Assembly (NCBI GenBank): GCA_966250325.1
Contig: CBINGY010000009.1
Coordinates: 1 to 64,000 of the forward strand
Source: Jiulongibacter sp966250325
GTDB lineage: Bacteria; Bacteroidota; Bacteroidia; Cytophagales; Spirosomataceae
Length of the DNA: 64,000 nt
Direction: 5' to 3'
The notes below the pieces were generated by a model. It did not search any database. It saw only the letters and a program-made list of their open reading frames with translations, and had not been told where the DNA came from. Shown here in pieces: positions 1-8,453 of the stretch. The stretch's first letter is position 1; every line of letters begins with the position of its first letter. Both the position numbers and the translations under genes were made by a program.

Positions 1-1144
1 AAACCAGATCGGTATTGGAAAAATCATCATTGATTTCTTCCATCTCAATGAGCTTGTCGTACGAAATATTGGCTTCGGCCAGAAGTACGTTCATGTGGCC
101 TGGCATACGACCTGCCACCGGGTGTATAGCAAACCGGAAATCAATTCCCCGCTTTTCACATTGTTCTGCTAATTCTCTGATGGAATGCTGGGCCTGAGCC
201 ACAGCCATACCGTAACCGGGCACCACGATGATAGATGACGCCGAATCAAACAACATGGCGGCTTCTTCCACGCCAACCTCTTTCACCACAATCTCACCAG
301 CATCTGCTCCGCCTGAAGAGGCGGTCTGGCCGAATCCACCCAGCAAAACATTCATCAGCGAACGGTTCATGGCCTTACACATAATTTGTGTAAGAATGAT
401 GCCCGATGCCCCTACCAAAGCTCCCGAAACAATGAGAACGTTGTTATTCAAAACAAAACCGGTGGTACAAGCCGCCATACCCGAATACGAGTTAAGCAAA
501 GAGATCACCACCGGCATGTCTGCACCGCCGATAGGGATCACCGTAAGCACTCCAAGTAGCAAAGAAATAGCCACGAGTACAAGCACATACACCGGATCTG
601 CCTGATTCATCAGGGCAATTACCGCGGCCGTAACAGCCGCTACCAGCAGTACCAGATTCAGCAGGTGCTGGCCGCCAAACATGATGGGTTTTCCTGAAAT
701 TTTACCGTTAAGTTTTAGATATGCGATAAGCGACCCGGTAAAGGTGAGCCCACCAATGAAAATACTGAGAGCTGCCGAAGTTCCGATAATGTGCCCCACG
801 TGCTCGCCAAGTTCCTGGGTTTTGAGCCAGTAATCTGAGAGTGCTACCGCCAGGGAAGCCAATCCACCGAAACCATTGAACAAAGCCACCATCTCGGGCA
901 TTTGTGTCATTTCCACTTTCACAGAAATGTACAATCCGATGGCCGAGCCGATTACGATACATATCAGTATCTCCACCAGAGAAATGCCCTGTACCTGCAC
1001 CACGGTGGCCAGAATAGCCACCAGCATTCCCAGAGCAGAAAGCTGGTTACCAAGACGGGCCTCCTTGGTTTTATTCATTTTTTTGATGCCCACGATAAAA
1101 AGTACCGAGGCTATCAGATAAGCAAATTGTACTGCTATATTCAT
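1..1144 (-). CDS. pntB: NAD(P) transhydrogenase subunit beta (PntB), 3' end cut by window edge
   Basis: Beta subunit of the membrane proton-translocating transhydrogenase, which moves hydride between NADH and NADP+ using the proton gradient and supplies NADPH. The 381 codons visible begin at ATG 1144 (MNIAVQFAYLIASVLFIVGI) and run off the left edge; the family is about 460 residues, so roughly the last 80 are missing. The N-terminal two thirds is a string of hydrophobic helices. The NADP-binding domain follows, with the motifs GADMPVVISLLNSYSG, VPGYGMAVAQAQ and HPVAGRMPGHMNVLLAEA, all typical of PntB. It is the last gene of the operon pntAA-pntAB-pntB, 102 bp after pntAB. Identification is very secure; only the C terminus is unseen. 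Confidence 0.97.
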   Translation of the reverse strand, partial: MNIAVQFAYLIASVLFIVGIKKMNKTKEARLGNQLSALGMLVAILATVVQVQGISLVEILICIVIGSAIGLYISVKVEMTQMPEMVALFNGFGGLASLAVALSDYWLKTQELGEHVGHIIGTSAALSIFIGGLTFTGSLIAYLKLNGKISGKPIMFGGQHLLNLVLLVAAVTAAVIALMNQADPVYVLVLVAISLLLGVLTVIPIGGADMPVVISLLNSYSGMAACTTGFVLNNNVLIVSGALVGASGIILTQIMCKAMNRSLMNVLLGGFGQTASSGGADAGEIVVKEVGVEEAAMLFDSASSIIVVPGYGMAVAQAQHSIRELAEQCEKRGIDFRFAIHPVAGRMPGHMNVLLAEANISYDKLIEMEEINDDFSNTDLV

Positions 1145-1184
1145 TTTGAATGATTCTTCGATTCGAAAAAAGTATTATTAAAGG

Positions 1185-1245
1185 GAAGTTGGAAGAGGGA
1201 AGTTTTGATAAAATTTTTCATTTTGTACTTCCCACTTCTAACTTC
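1185..1245. repeat. Imperfect inverted repeat between pntAB and pntB
   Basis: A 19-base arm at 1185-1203 and its reverse complement at 1227-1245 match at 17 of 19 positions around a 23-base loop. It fills the short gap between pntAB and pntB, touching the pntAB stop codon. There is no T-run, so a simple terminator is unlikely. An RNA hairpin affecting processing or relative expression of the two membrane subunits, or a dispersed intergenic repeat, would both fit. Confidence 0.5.
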
Positions 1246-1246
1246 A

Positions 1247-1534
1247 TCACTTCTTTTTAAACATTTTCAGCATGCGGTCGGTAACCGCATAGCCACCCAC
1301 CACGTTGATAGTTGCCAGAATAAGTGCCAGCATCCCCAGCCATTTGCTCACGGTGGTGTAGCCCAGCTCATTACAGGCCAGAAGAGCACCCACGATGGTG
1401 ATTCCCGAAATGGCATTGGAGCCAGACATAAGCGGAGTATGCAATGTAGGCGGCACTTTGGCAATTAGCTCAAAACCCAGATAGCTGGCGATTACCAGCA
1501 CGTATAAGAGAATAATTAATGATTCGAGTGACAT
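1247..1534 (-). CDS. pntAB: NAD(P) transhydrogenase subunit alpha, membrane part (PntAB)
   Basis: A 95-residue protein made almost wholly of three to four hydrophobic helices, with the charged end RMLKMFKKK. It corresponds to the C-terminal membrane domain of E. coli PntA (PNTB_4TM family), encoded separately as in the three-subunit transhydrogenases of Rhodospirillum and many Bacteroidota. It helps form the proton channel with PntB. It lies between pntAA (79 bp upstream) and pntB on the same strand, so the split is a normal operon arrangement and not a frameshift. Motifs supporting the call are the GSNAISGITIVGAL helix and the LGMLALILATINVVGGY helix. Confidence 0.93.
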   Translation of the reverse strand: MSLESLIILLYVLVIASYLGFELIAKVPPTLHTPLMSGSNAISGITIVGALLACNELGYTTVSKWLGMLALILATINVVGGYAVTDRMLKMFKKK

Positions 1535-1613
1535 GTTAGAACTGTGTTATAGTTAGAATTTAAAGGCATTTGACCCCGGCACCCATTCCTTTCCGATACC
1601 GGGCCTTACCCCT

Positions 1614-2744
1614 TTATTTTTTTGCCAGAATGCTTAAGGTAAACTCATGGACGGTCTGCCCGCCATGGGTGATGAGAGATCCCTTGGTGATCTCCTCTTC
1701 CATCTCCCATTTGAAGCCCTCTTTATCTGCCAGATGAAACAGCAGCGTACTGATATTGGTGGCATACAACTGGCTGGCATTCACCGGCAAAAGAGAAGGT
1801 AAATTCGCTTCCCCAATAAGGGTAACCCCATGCTTCACCACTGTTTTATGCATTTCTGATAGTTCACAATTGCCACCCGACTCCACGGCCATGTCCACGA
1901 TTACCGAACCGGTTTTCATGCTTTTCACCATTTCTTCGGTCACCAATACCGGAGCTTTCTTTCCAATCACAAGAGCTGTGGTAATAACCAGATCGGCTTC
2001 TTTGATACGTTCCTGCACCAGTTCCTTTTGCTTCTGAAGGAATTCGGCCGAAACTTCTTTGGCATAGCCTCCTTCAATTTTGACACCTTCGGCACCTTCC
2101 ACTGTCAAAAACCTTCCGCCAAGCGATTCCACCTGTTCCTTGGTTTCGGGGCGTACATCGGTCACTTCCACCACCGCTCCCAGGCGTTTGGCAGTGGCTA
2201 TGGCCTGTAAACCAGCCACCCCGGCCCCAAAGATGAGCACTTTGGCCGGAGTAACCGTACCCGCGGCGGTCATCATGAGCGGAAAAATTTTACCCAAAGC
2301 ATTGGCACCCAATAATACCGTTTTGTATCCGGCCAGGTTTGCCTGAGAACTTAGTGCGTCCATTTTCTGGGCACGCGAGATACGCGGCACGGCATCCATC
2401 GAGAAAGAAGAGATTTTCTTCTGATTCATGGCTTCCAGCACCTCGGGAATGGTGTAGGCATACATGAAAGAGATACAGACAGCACCTTCTTTCATTTGCG
2501 ACACCTCCGCAACACTAAACGCGTTTACTTTGAGAATCACATCCGCCTTACAGGCCGAGGCCAGATCGGACACCACTGTGGCTCCGGCAGCAGTATAGTC
2601 CTCGTCTGAAATAGACGACTGAAGCCCCGCACCTGCTTCCACAAGTACCTCAAAACCTTTTTTGATTAATTGTTTGACCACATCCGGGGTAAGAGCCACC
2701 CGTTTTTCGTAGTCTTTTGTTTCCTTTAAAACTGCTACTTGCAT
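1614..2744 (-). CDS. pntAA: NAD(P) transhydrogenase subunit alpha, NAD-binding part (PntAA)
   Basis: Soluble NAD(H)-binding domain I of the proton-translocating transhydrogenase, 376 residues. It starts MQVAVLKETKDYEKRVALTP, the canonical N terminus shared with alanine dehydrogenase. The Rossmann motif GAGVAGLQAIATAKRLGA is followed by the acidic ribose-binding stretch VEVTDVRPETKEQVESLGG. Residues like DMAVESGGNCELSE and GEANLPSLLPVNASQLYATN complete the family signature. The length matches stand-alone PntAA proteins, which end before the membrane helices. First gene of the operon. A promoter with the -7 box TAATTTTG on the minus strand lies about 37 bases before the start. Confidence 0.97.
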   Translation of the reverse strand: MQVAVLKETKDYEKRVALTPDVVKQLIKKGFEVLVEAGAGLQSSISDEDYTAAGATVVSDLASACKADVILKVNAFSVAEVSQMKEGAVCISFMYAYTIPEVLEAMNQKKISSFSMDAVPRISRAQKMDALSSQANLAGYKTVLLGANALGKIFPLMMTAAGTVTPAKVLIFGAGVAGLQAIATAKRLGAVVEVTDVRPETKEQVESLGGRFLTVEGAEGVKIEGGYAKEVSAEFLQKQKELVQERIKEADLVITTALVIGKKAPVLVTEEMVKSMKTGSVIVDMAVESGGNCELSEMHKTVVKHGVTLIGEANLPSLLPVNASQLYATNISTLLFHLADKEGFKWEMEEEITKGSLITHGGQTVHEFTLSILAKK

Positions 2745-2780
2745 TAAATTTCCTTATGAATGATCCTGTTGTAACGGGCT

Positions 2781-2810
2781 CAAAATTAGATATTCTGCCT
2801 CAATAAAAAA
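2781..2810 (-). promoter_or_regulatory. Bacteroidota-type promoter of the pnt operon
   Basis: On the minus strand the -7 element TAATTTTG (2788-2781) matches TAnnTTTG exactly. A TTT triplet sits 19 bases upstream (2810-2808), at the place of the -33 TTG. The box is 37 bases before the pntAA ATG. Confidence 0.5.
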
Positions 2811-2851
2811 CCGCCATGCAATGATCGGCCTAAAAATGGGTCGGATTTTAT

Positions 2852-2859
2852 TAGATTTG
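2852..2859 (+). promoter_or_regulatory. -7 promoter box of the dipeptidyl peptidase gene
   Basis: TAGATTTG matches TAnnTTTG exactly, 34 bases before ATG 2893. It lies downstream of the alternative ATG at 2821, so that longer form would not be made from this promoter. Confidence 0.45.
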
Positions 2860-2892
2860 CCTCTCATCAATAAACAAAGAGGTGTTGCCCCT

Positions 2893-5085
2893 ATGAACAG
2901 AATCACTGCCATTGTCTTACTTTTCCTTTTTTCACTGTCTAAACTCAGTGCCCAGCCTGGCACCGGCACCAAGTGGACTCCCGACGGTAAAGGCTATTAC
3001 GAAGAACAAAACGGTGCCATTGTAAAATTTGATCTGAACTCACAGCACTACGAAACCGTCATTGCAGCAGACGCTTTCACCCCCGAAGGTCAGAGTCAAC
3101 CGCTCATCCCGGAAAATTTTGTATTCACTCCAGATCAGTCAAAACTGCTGATTTTCACCAACTCCAAACGGGTTTGGCGATACAATACCCGGGGCGATTA
3201 CTGGTGGCTTGATCTCAAAACAAAAAAACTAAGACAACTCGGGAAAAACCTTCCCGAATCAACCCTCATGTTTGCCAAGATTTCTCCGGATGGAAAACAA
3301 GCCGCTTACGTAAGTCTTCGAAATATCTATGTGGAAGATTTGAATACCGGAAAAATACGCCAACTGACACATTCCGACAGCCGGGGGAGGGTCATCAATG
3401 GCACGTTTGACTGGGCCTATGAAGAAGAATTTGGCTGCTACGATGGTTTTCGCTGGAGCCCCGATAGTAAATCCATCGCCTACTGGCAGATTGACGCCAG
3501 CGGCATTAAAAACTTTGATATCATCAATTATACCGATGACATTTATTCACAGGTGATCCCGATCGAATATCCCAAGGTGGGTGAAAATCCATCAGTTTGT
3601 AAGATCGGGGTGATTGACCTTAAAACGGCCAAAACCAAATGGATGAATATTCCGGGTGATCCGCAGCAGCATTACATTCCCCGCATGGAATGGCTGAGTA
3701 ACTCCACCGAAATCATGCTTCAGCAACTGGATCGTAAACAGCAGGTCTCTAAGCTCATGTATGCAAACAGTAAAACGGGGGAAGCAAGAACCATTTTTGA
3801 AGAAACCGACAAGGCCTGGGTGGATGTGCGTACCATCTGGCATGAGGATAATCCCGCTGGCTGGGAGTGGATCAATGACGGCCGGGAGTTTCTCTGGGTG
3901 AGCGAAAAAGATGGCTGGAATCATCTGTACCGCATCTCAGCGGACGGAAAAGAGATGAGGCTGGTGACCGATGGAAATTACGACATCATAGACCCGCTGA
4001 TGTATGACGAAAAGACCGACCACGTCTATTTCACGGCCTCCCCGGATAATTCCATGCAAAAATACCTGTACCGGGTCCCGGTAGGAATCAAAGGGGATGC
4101 AGAACGACTAACGCCGCTGAATCAGGAAGGTTTTCACCGGTACATGATTTCGGAGAACGGAGCCTTTGCCATACACACCTTCTCTAATCATTACACGCCT
4201 AACTCCAAGGAATGGATTACCCTGCCAGACCACAAGCCGCTGGACCCGAAAACATCCATTGACACCAAAATTGACCCTGCCAAAAAGGCCACAAGTAACG
4301 TTCGGTTTATTCAGGTGACCACCAGGAGCGGAGTGAGCATTGACGGATGGATGGCCCTTCCCTATAATTTTGACCCTTCAAAAAAATACGCCACCGTCTT
4401 TTATGTGTACGGAGAACCCGCTTCGCAAACCGCTCTGGATAATTTCAATGCCGGCAAAAACCAACTGTATAACGGCAGCATGGCAAACGACGGCTACATC
4501 TACATCTCTGTAGATGGCAGAGGCTCCCCGGCCCCCAAAGGCAGAGAATGGCGTAAATCGATTTACAAAAATATCGGCATTATCAACATTAAAGATCAGG
4601 CAGAGGCAGCGGAGGCTTTGATGCAGCAATATCCGTATATAGACAAAGAACGCGTGGCCGTACACGGCTGGAGCGGGGGCGGTAGCACCACGCTGAATCT
4701 CCTCTTCAAATACCCCGAAATCTACCAGACGGGTATTGCCGTGGCCGCAGTAGCCAATCAACTTACTTACGACAACATTTATCAGGAGCGGTACATGGGC
4801 GTGCCCCCGGCCGATCTTGCGGCATTTCAGGAAGGCTCGCCTATCAACCACGTGCAAGGGTTCAAAGGAAACCTCCTGTACATTCACGGAACCGGTGACG
4901 ATAACGTGCACTATCAGAATGCCGAGATGCTGCTGAATGAGCTCATTAAATACAACAAGCAATTTCAGTTTATGGCCTACCCCAACCGTACACACGGGAT
5001 TTTTGAAGGAGAAGGCACCCGCAAACATCTGAATACCTTATTTACAAAATATCTGAAAGAGCACTGCCCGCCCGGTGCGAAGTAA
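2893..5085 (+). CDS. Secreted dipeptidyl peptidase IV (peptidase family S9B)
   Basis: Serine exopeptidase that removes X-Pro or X-Ala dipeptides from peptide N termini, probably in the periplasm. The protein has 730 residues, the family's usual size. A signal peptide (MNRITAIVLLFLFSLSKLSA) leads into the DPPIV_N beta-propeller with the hallmark FDWAYEEEF, the double-Glu motif that anchors the substrate N terminus. The C-terminal alpha/beta-hydrolase domain holds the triad: Ser594 in GWSGGG, Asp669 in GTGDDNVH, His701 in RTHGI. The spacings of 75 and 32 residues resemble human DPP4. ATG 2893 was chosen over ATG 2821 because the signal peptide begins there and the -7 box lies between them. A strong terminator follows. 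It probably serves peptide scavenging. Confidence 0.95.
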   Translation: MNRITAIVLLFLFSLSKLSAQPGTGTKWTPDGKGYYEEQNGAIVKFDLNSQHYETVIAADAFTPEGQSQPLIPENFVFTPDQSKLLIFTNSKRVWRYNTRGDYWWLDLKTKKLRQLGKNLPESTLMFAKISPDGKQAAYVSLRNIYVEDLNTGKIRQLTHSDSRGRVINGTFDWAYEEEFGCYDGFRWSPDSKSIAYWQIDASGIKNFDIINYTDDIYSQVIPIEYPKVGENPSVCKIGVIDLKTAKTKWMNIPGDPQQHYIPRMEWLSNSTEIMLQQLDRKQQVSKLMYANSKTGEARTIFEETDKAWVDVRTIWHEDNPAGWEWINDGREFLWVSEKDGWNHLYRISADGKEMRLVTDGNYDIIDPLMYDEKTDHVYFTASPDNSMQKYLYRVPVGIKGDAERLTPLNQEGFHRYMISENGAFAIHTFSNHYTPNSKEWITLPDHKPLDPKTSIDTKIDPAKKATSNVRFIQVTTRSGVSIDGWMALPYNFDPSKKYATVFYVYGEPASQTALDNFNAGKNQLYNGSMANDGYIYISVDGRGSPAPKGREWRKSIYKNIGIINIKDQAEAAEALMQQYPYIDKERVAVHGWSGGGSTTLNLLFKYPEIYQTGIAVAAVANQLTYDNIYQERYMGVPPADLAAFQEGSPINHVQGFKGNLLYIHGTGDDNVHYQNAEMLLNELIKYNKQFQFMAYPNRTHGIFEGEGTRKHLNTLFTKYLKEHCPPGAK

Positions 5086-5090
5086 CATGG

Positions 5091-5119
5091 AACGCCCCGA
5101 TGCCGGGGCGTTTTTTTTT
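5091..5119 (+). terminator. Intrinsic terminator after dipeptidyl peptidase
   Basis: The stem ACGCCCCG / CGGGGCGT with a four-base loop is followed by nine T residues, six bases after the stop codon. A textbook intrinsic terminator. Confidence 0.9.
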
Positions 5120-5350
5120 GTCTTTCCGGGAAGTGAAGGAATCTGTCAAATCCTTGAATTTTGTTTAACTATCCTACCAAATTTCAGCAATCCTTTGCCC
5201 TGAAGCGGGAGTTTCCTAAATTCACCGCCTACTTTTTAACCTTAATCAGGAAACAGACATTTCGGCCAACGCAGGCAGCAGGTCAAACGTGTGGTTAGCG
5301 GGATGATTTTCTGAGGAATCGAACAAAACTATTGAACTAAACAGACCGAT

Positions 5351-7246
5351 ATGAGGATCAGAACCTTTGAAGAATATCAGGAACATTACAAGAAAAGTGT
5401 AGAAGACCCCGAAGGTTTCTGGGGTGAAGTGGCCCAGGAATTTGAGTGGAAAAAGCCCTGGACCAGGGTTCTGGACTGGAATTTTGAAGAACCCAAAGTA
5501 AAATGGTTTGTAGGTGGCAAACTCAATATCACCGAAAACGCACTCGACCGCCACGTACGCGAGCGGCCCAATCAGCCGGCCATCATCTGGGAACCTAACG
5601 AAAAAGACGACGATGCCGTAACCCTTACCTACAAGGTACTTCACGAGCGGGTAAGCCGTTTTTCCAATGTGCTCAAAAATCACGGCATCGAAAAAGGTGA
5701 CCGGGTTTGTATTTATATGCCCATGATTCCCGAGCTGGCCATTGCCGTGCTGGCCTGTGCCCGTATAGGAGCTATTCACTCAGTGGTATTTGGCGGTTTT
5801 TCTGCCAAGGCGATAGCCGATCGGGTAAATGATGCCGACTGCAAAATGATCATCACTACCGACGGGGCTTTCAGAGGTCAAAAGAAAATCCCGATGAAAG
5901 AAACCGTGGACGACGCCCTTATCGGCTGCCCTACGGTCAAAAAAGTGATCGTGGCCACCCGTACCCGCACCCCGGTTTCTATGATCAAAGGCCGCGACTA
6001 CTGGTGGGAAGAAGAAACCAAAAAAGTGAGTGCCGACTGCCCTGCCGAAGTGATGGACTCAGAAGACCCGCTGTTTATTCTGTACACTTCCGGGTCAACG
6101 GGTAAACCTAAAGGCGTGGTTCACACCACCGGCGGCTACATGATTTATTCTACGTACACGTTCCAGAATGTATTCCAATATGACCCCGGCGATATCTATT
6201 TCTGTACCGCCGATGTGGGCTGGATCACCGGGCACTCTTACATCATTTATGGGCCGCTCACTGCCGGAGCCACCACGCTGATGTTTGAGGGGGTACCCAC
6301 CTACCCCGATGCCGGCCGTTTCTGGGATATCATAGAACGTCACCGGGTAACTATTTTCTATACGGCCCCCACGGCCATTCGCTCGCTGATGGGCTTTGGG
6401 TCAGAATTTTGGAGAGACAAAGACCTCAGCTCCCTGAAAACCCTGGGCTCGGTAGGTGAACCTATCAACGAAGAAGCCTGGCACTGGTATAACCTCAATA
6501 TCGGAAAAGGGAAATGTACTATTTGCGATACCTGGTGGCAGACAGAAACCGGCGGAATAATGATTTCTCCGCTCTCGGGCATCACCAAAACCAAACCTGC
6601 CTACGCTTCGCTGCCACTTCCCGGAGTGCAGCCCGAGCTGGTAGATGAGAAAGGAGAGACCATTGAAGGCAACGGCGTAAACGGAAACCTGGTGATCAAA
6701 TTTCCGTGGCCATCCATTATCCGTACCACCTGGGGAGATCATGAGCGATGCAAAAGCACGTATTTTTCTGCCTACAAAGGCAAATACTTTACCGGCGACG
6801 GCTGTATGCGGGATGAAGACGGCTATTACCGCATCACCGGACGCGTAGATGACGTGATCAATGTCTCCGGCCACCGCATAGGCACCGCCGAAGTTGAAGA
6901 TGCACTGAACTCCCATACCGGCGTGGTGGAATCTGCCGTGGTAGGCTACCCGCATGAGATCAAAGGACAGGGAATTTATGCCTACATCATCATGGAGAGT
7001 CAGGCTCATGAGGAGTCATTGACCCGTCAGGATATTCTGGCTACGGTTACCCGCATCATCGGGCCCATAGCCAAACCGGATAAGATACAGTTTGTGAGTG
7101 GTTTGCCCAAAACCCGTTCGGGTAAAATCATGCGTCGCATTCTGCGGAAAGTGGCGGAGGGTGATACCTCCAGTCTGGGAGACACCAGTACGCTGCTTGA
7201 CCCGGCCATAGTGGATGAGATTATTGCAGGGGCGAAGGATTTGTAA
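5351..7246 (+). CDS. acs: Acetyl-CoA synthetase (AMP-forming)
   Basis: Activates acetate with ATP and CoA to acetyl-CoA through an acetyl-AMP intermediate, in the cytoplasm. It has 631 residues, the normal Acs length. Seen in the sequence: the ACAS_N N-terminal segment (FWGEVAQEFEWKKPW); the adenylate-forming P-loop YTSGSTGKPKG at residues 245-255; the substrate-pocket DTWWQTETGG with Trp395/396, whose bulky side chain favours acetate over longer acids; the hinge GRVDDVINVSGHRIGTAEVE; and the C-terminal PKTRSGKIMRR, whose Lys592 is the catalytic, regulatory-acetylation lysine of the family. It is monocistronic, between two intrinsic terminators. Propionate is a possible alternative substrate, but the Trp pair favours acetate. 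Confidence 0.96.
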   Translation: MRIRTFEEYQEHYKKSVEDPEGFWGEVAQEFEWKKPWTRVLDWNFEEPKVKWFVGGKLNITENALDRHVRERPNQPAIIWEPNEKDDDAVTLTYKVLHERVSRFSNVLKNHGIEKGDRVCIYMPMIPELAIAVLACARIGAIHSVVFGGFSAKAIADRVNDADCKMIITTDGAFRGQKKIPMKETVDDALIGCPTVKKVIVATRTRTPVSMIKGRDYWWEEETKKVSADCPAEVMDSEDPLFILYTSGSTGKPKGVVHTTGGYMIYSTYTFQNVFQYDPGDIYFCTADVGWITGHSYIIYGPLTAGATTLMFEGVPTYPDAGRFWDIIERHRVTIFYTAPTAIRSLMGFGSEFWRDKDLSSLKTLGSVGEPINEEAWHWYNLNIGKGKCTICDTWWQTETGGIMISPLSGITKTKPAYASLPLPGVQPELVDEKGETIEGNGVNGNLVIKFPWPSIIRTTWGDHERCKSTYFSAYKGKYFTGDGCMRDEDGYYRITGRVDDVINVSGHRIGTAEVEDALNSHTGVVESAVVGYPHEIKGQGIYAYIIMESQAHEESLTRQDILATVTRIIGPIAKPDKIQFVSGLPKTRSGKIMRRILRKVAEGDTSSLGDTSTLLDPAIVDEIIAGAKDL

Positions 7247-7270
7247 GAGACTTTTCCCAAAATTCAAGAA

Positions 7271-7302
7271 AGCCGATGGATCGCCATCGGCTTTTCTTTT
7301 TT
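7271..7302 (+). terminator. Intrinsic terminator after acs
   Basis: A perfect 9-bp stem (AGCCGATGG / CCATCGGCT, four-base loop) is followed by a T-rich run interrupted by one C, about 25 bases after the acs stop. Confidence 0.88.
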
Positions 7303-7390
7303 GGGTTCAATCCACCATACTATGGCACCAAATTAAAACGTCCCGCTTACGCTTTAAGGATACCTCTCTCCTTCAAATCCCATCAAAAAA

Positions 7391-7420
7391 TTGAAATGTG
7401 TCAAAAATACACTATTTTTA
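7391..7420 (+). promoter_or_regulatory. Bacteroidota-type promoter of the secreted hydrolase
   Basis: TTG at 7391-7393, a 19-base spacer and TATTTTTA at 7413-7420, against the consensus TTG-N19-TAnnTTTG. The ATG follows 26 bases later. It is the best full -33/-7 match in the window. Confidence 0.65.
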
Positions 7421-7445
7421 AATTCGCAAATTTCAATTCAACCTT

Positions 7446-8396
7446 ATGAAAATTCAAAAATTGGCCAGAATATGCTCTCTGGCAGCCCTACTCGCTCTTT
7501 CAGAAAACGTTTTGGCACAGGATGGCACCATTTATCCGCTGGATGCCCCCGCTGAGCCTAATGCCATTCTACTCGGCACCGGTGGTGTAGAAGATCAACC
7601 GGCCTCTGAGTCGTGGTTCAGGCAGTGGGGTGATCCCATGGCCCGTAATATCACCACAGCCACGCTGACACCCTTTTTACCGGAGCCGGGCAAAGGCAAT
7701 GGTGCGGCGGTGATAGTGGCCCCTGGTGGTGGCTACCGCTGGCTTTCGCTGGGTAATGAGGGCTGGGAAGTAGCCGAGGCCCTCAGAAAGCAGGGCATTG
7801 CAGCTTTTGTGTTGAAATACCGCCTGCACCCCACGCCGGATAAGCTGGAGGATTTCACCGCCTGGATGAACCGCCCACGCACAGCCCCTACCCCACCGCC
7901 TGCGGCGGCCGATGGCAAAAAAGAGACTCCTCCCGCTCCGCCCGCCGCCATGCAACTCGATCTCTCCAATCAGCTGGAAGATGCCGAGGCAGCCTACGCG
8001 ATGATCATCAAAAACGCGAAAGAATGGGGCGTGGATACTGACCGCATCGGTATGATCGGTTTCTCTGCCGGTGCCGGGCTCACGATGCACTCTACCTTAC
8101 ATTCCAAAACCATGAAACTGGCCTTTATCGGACCGATTTATGGGGGTATGGGACCGGTAGAAGTGCCGGCAAACGCCCCGCCCATGTTTAATGTGATTGC
8201 CAGTGACGACTTCCTGTTCAGAGGACAGTTTGGAGTGATTGATTCCTGGTATAAAGCAGGGAAACCCGTAGAATTTCACCTCTACCAGAACGGCGGGCAC
8301 GGTTTCGGGCTGGGAAACCCCAACCGCACCAGCAATATCTGGTTTGACTCCTTCACCCACTGGCTGGATGTGAACGGATTTCTGAAAGCCAAATAA
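7446..8396 (+). CDS. Secreted alpha/beta hydrolase (acetyl-xylan-esterase / endo-1,4-beta-xylanase-B-like family)
   Basis: Esterase-type alpha/beta hydrolase of 316 residues with a signal peptide ending ENVLAQ, so periplasmic or outer. The oxyanion-hole motif APGGGYRWLS is the GGGY form seen in the BD-FAE and acetyl-esterase group. The catalytic triad reads as Ser207 in GFSAGA, Asp254 in IASDDFLF and His285 in GGHGFG. A proline/alanine-rich insert at about residues 140-170 (PTPPPAAADGKKETPPAPPA) lies between the N-terminal strands and the nucleophile. Homologues are often annotated as xylanase or esterase, but the actual substrate cannot be read from the sequence. It has its own promoter, and a bidirectional terminator separates it from the convergent desaturase gene. 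Confidence 0.85.
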   Translation: MKIQKLARICSLAALLALSENVLAQDGTIYPLDAPAEPNAILLGTGGVEDQPASESWFRQWGDPMARNITTATLTPFLPEPGKGNGAAVIVAPGGGYRWLSLGNEGWEVAEALRKQGIAAFVLKYRLHPTPDKLEDFTAWMNRPRTAPTPPPAAADGKKETPPAPPAAMQLDLSNQLEDAEAAYAMIIKNAKEWGVDTDRIGMIGFSAGAGLTMHSTLHSKTMKLAFIGPIYGGMGPVEVPANAPPMFNVIASDDFLFRGQFGVIDSWYKAGKPVEFHLYQNGGHGFGLGNPNRTSNIWFDSFTHWLDVNGFLKAK

Positions 8397-8417
8397 GAGA
8401 AAGAATTCTTTGACAAA

Positions 8418-8453
8418 AGGCAACAGCAGGAGATTCCGGCTGTTGCTTTTTTT
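8418..8453. terminator. Bidirectional intrinsic terminator
   Basis: The stem GCAACAGC / GCTGTTGC is flanked by an A-run on the left and seven T on the right, between convergent genes. The T-run overlaps the TAA stop of the minus-strand gene. Confidence 0.85.

Noticed and set aside
1247..2744. Frameshifted pntA pseudogene
   Set aside because: The alpha subunit is naturally split into PntAA and PntAB in many bacteria; both halves are full length and in operon order.
2821..2892. Longer start (ATG 2821) for the dipeptidyl peptidase
   Set aside because: It would bury the signal peptide 24 residues inside the protein and lies upstream of the TAGATTTG promoter box.
4378..5028. 216-residue ORF antisense to the dipeptidyl peptidase
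   Set aside because: It is a shadow frame of a strongly conserved coding region and shows no family signature.
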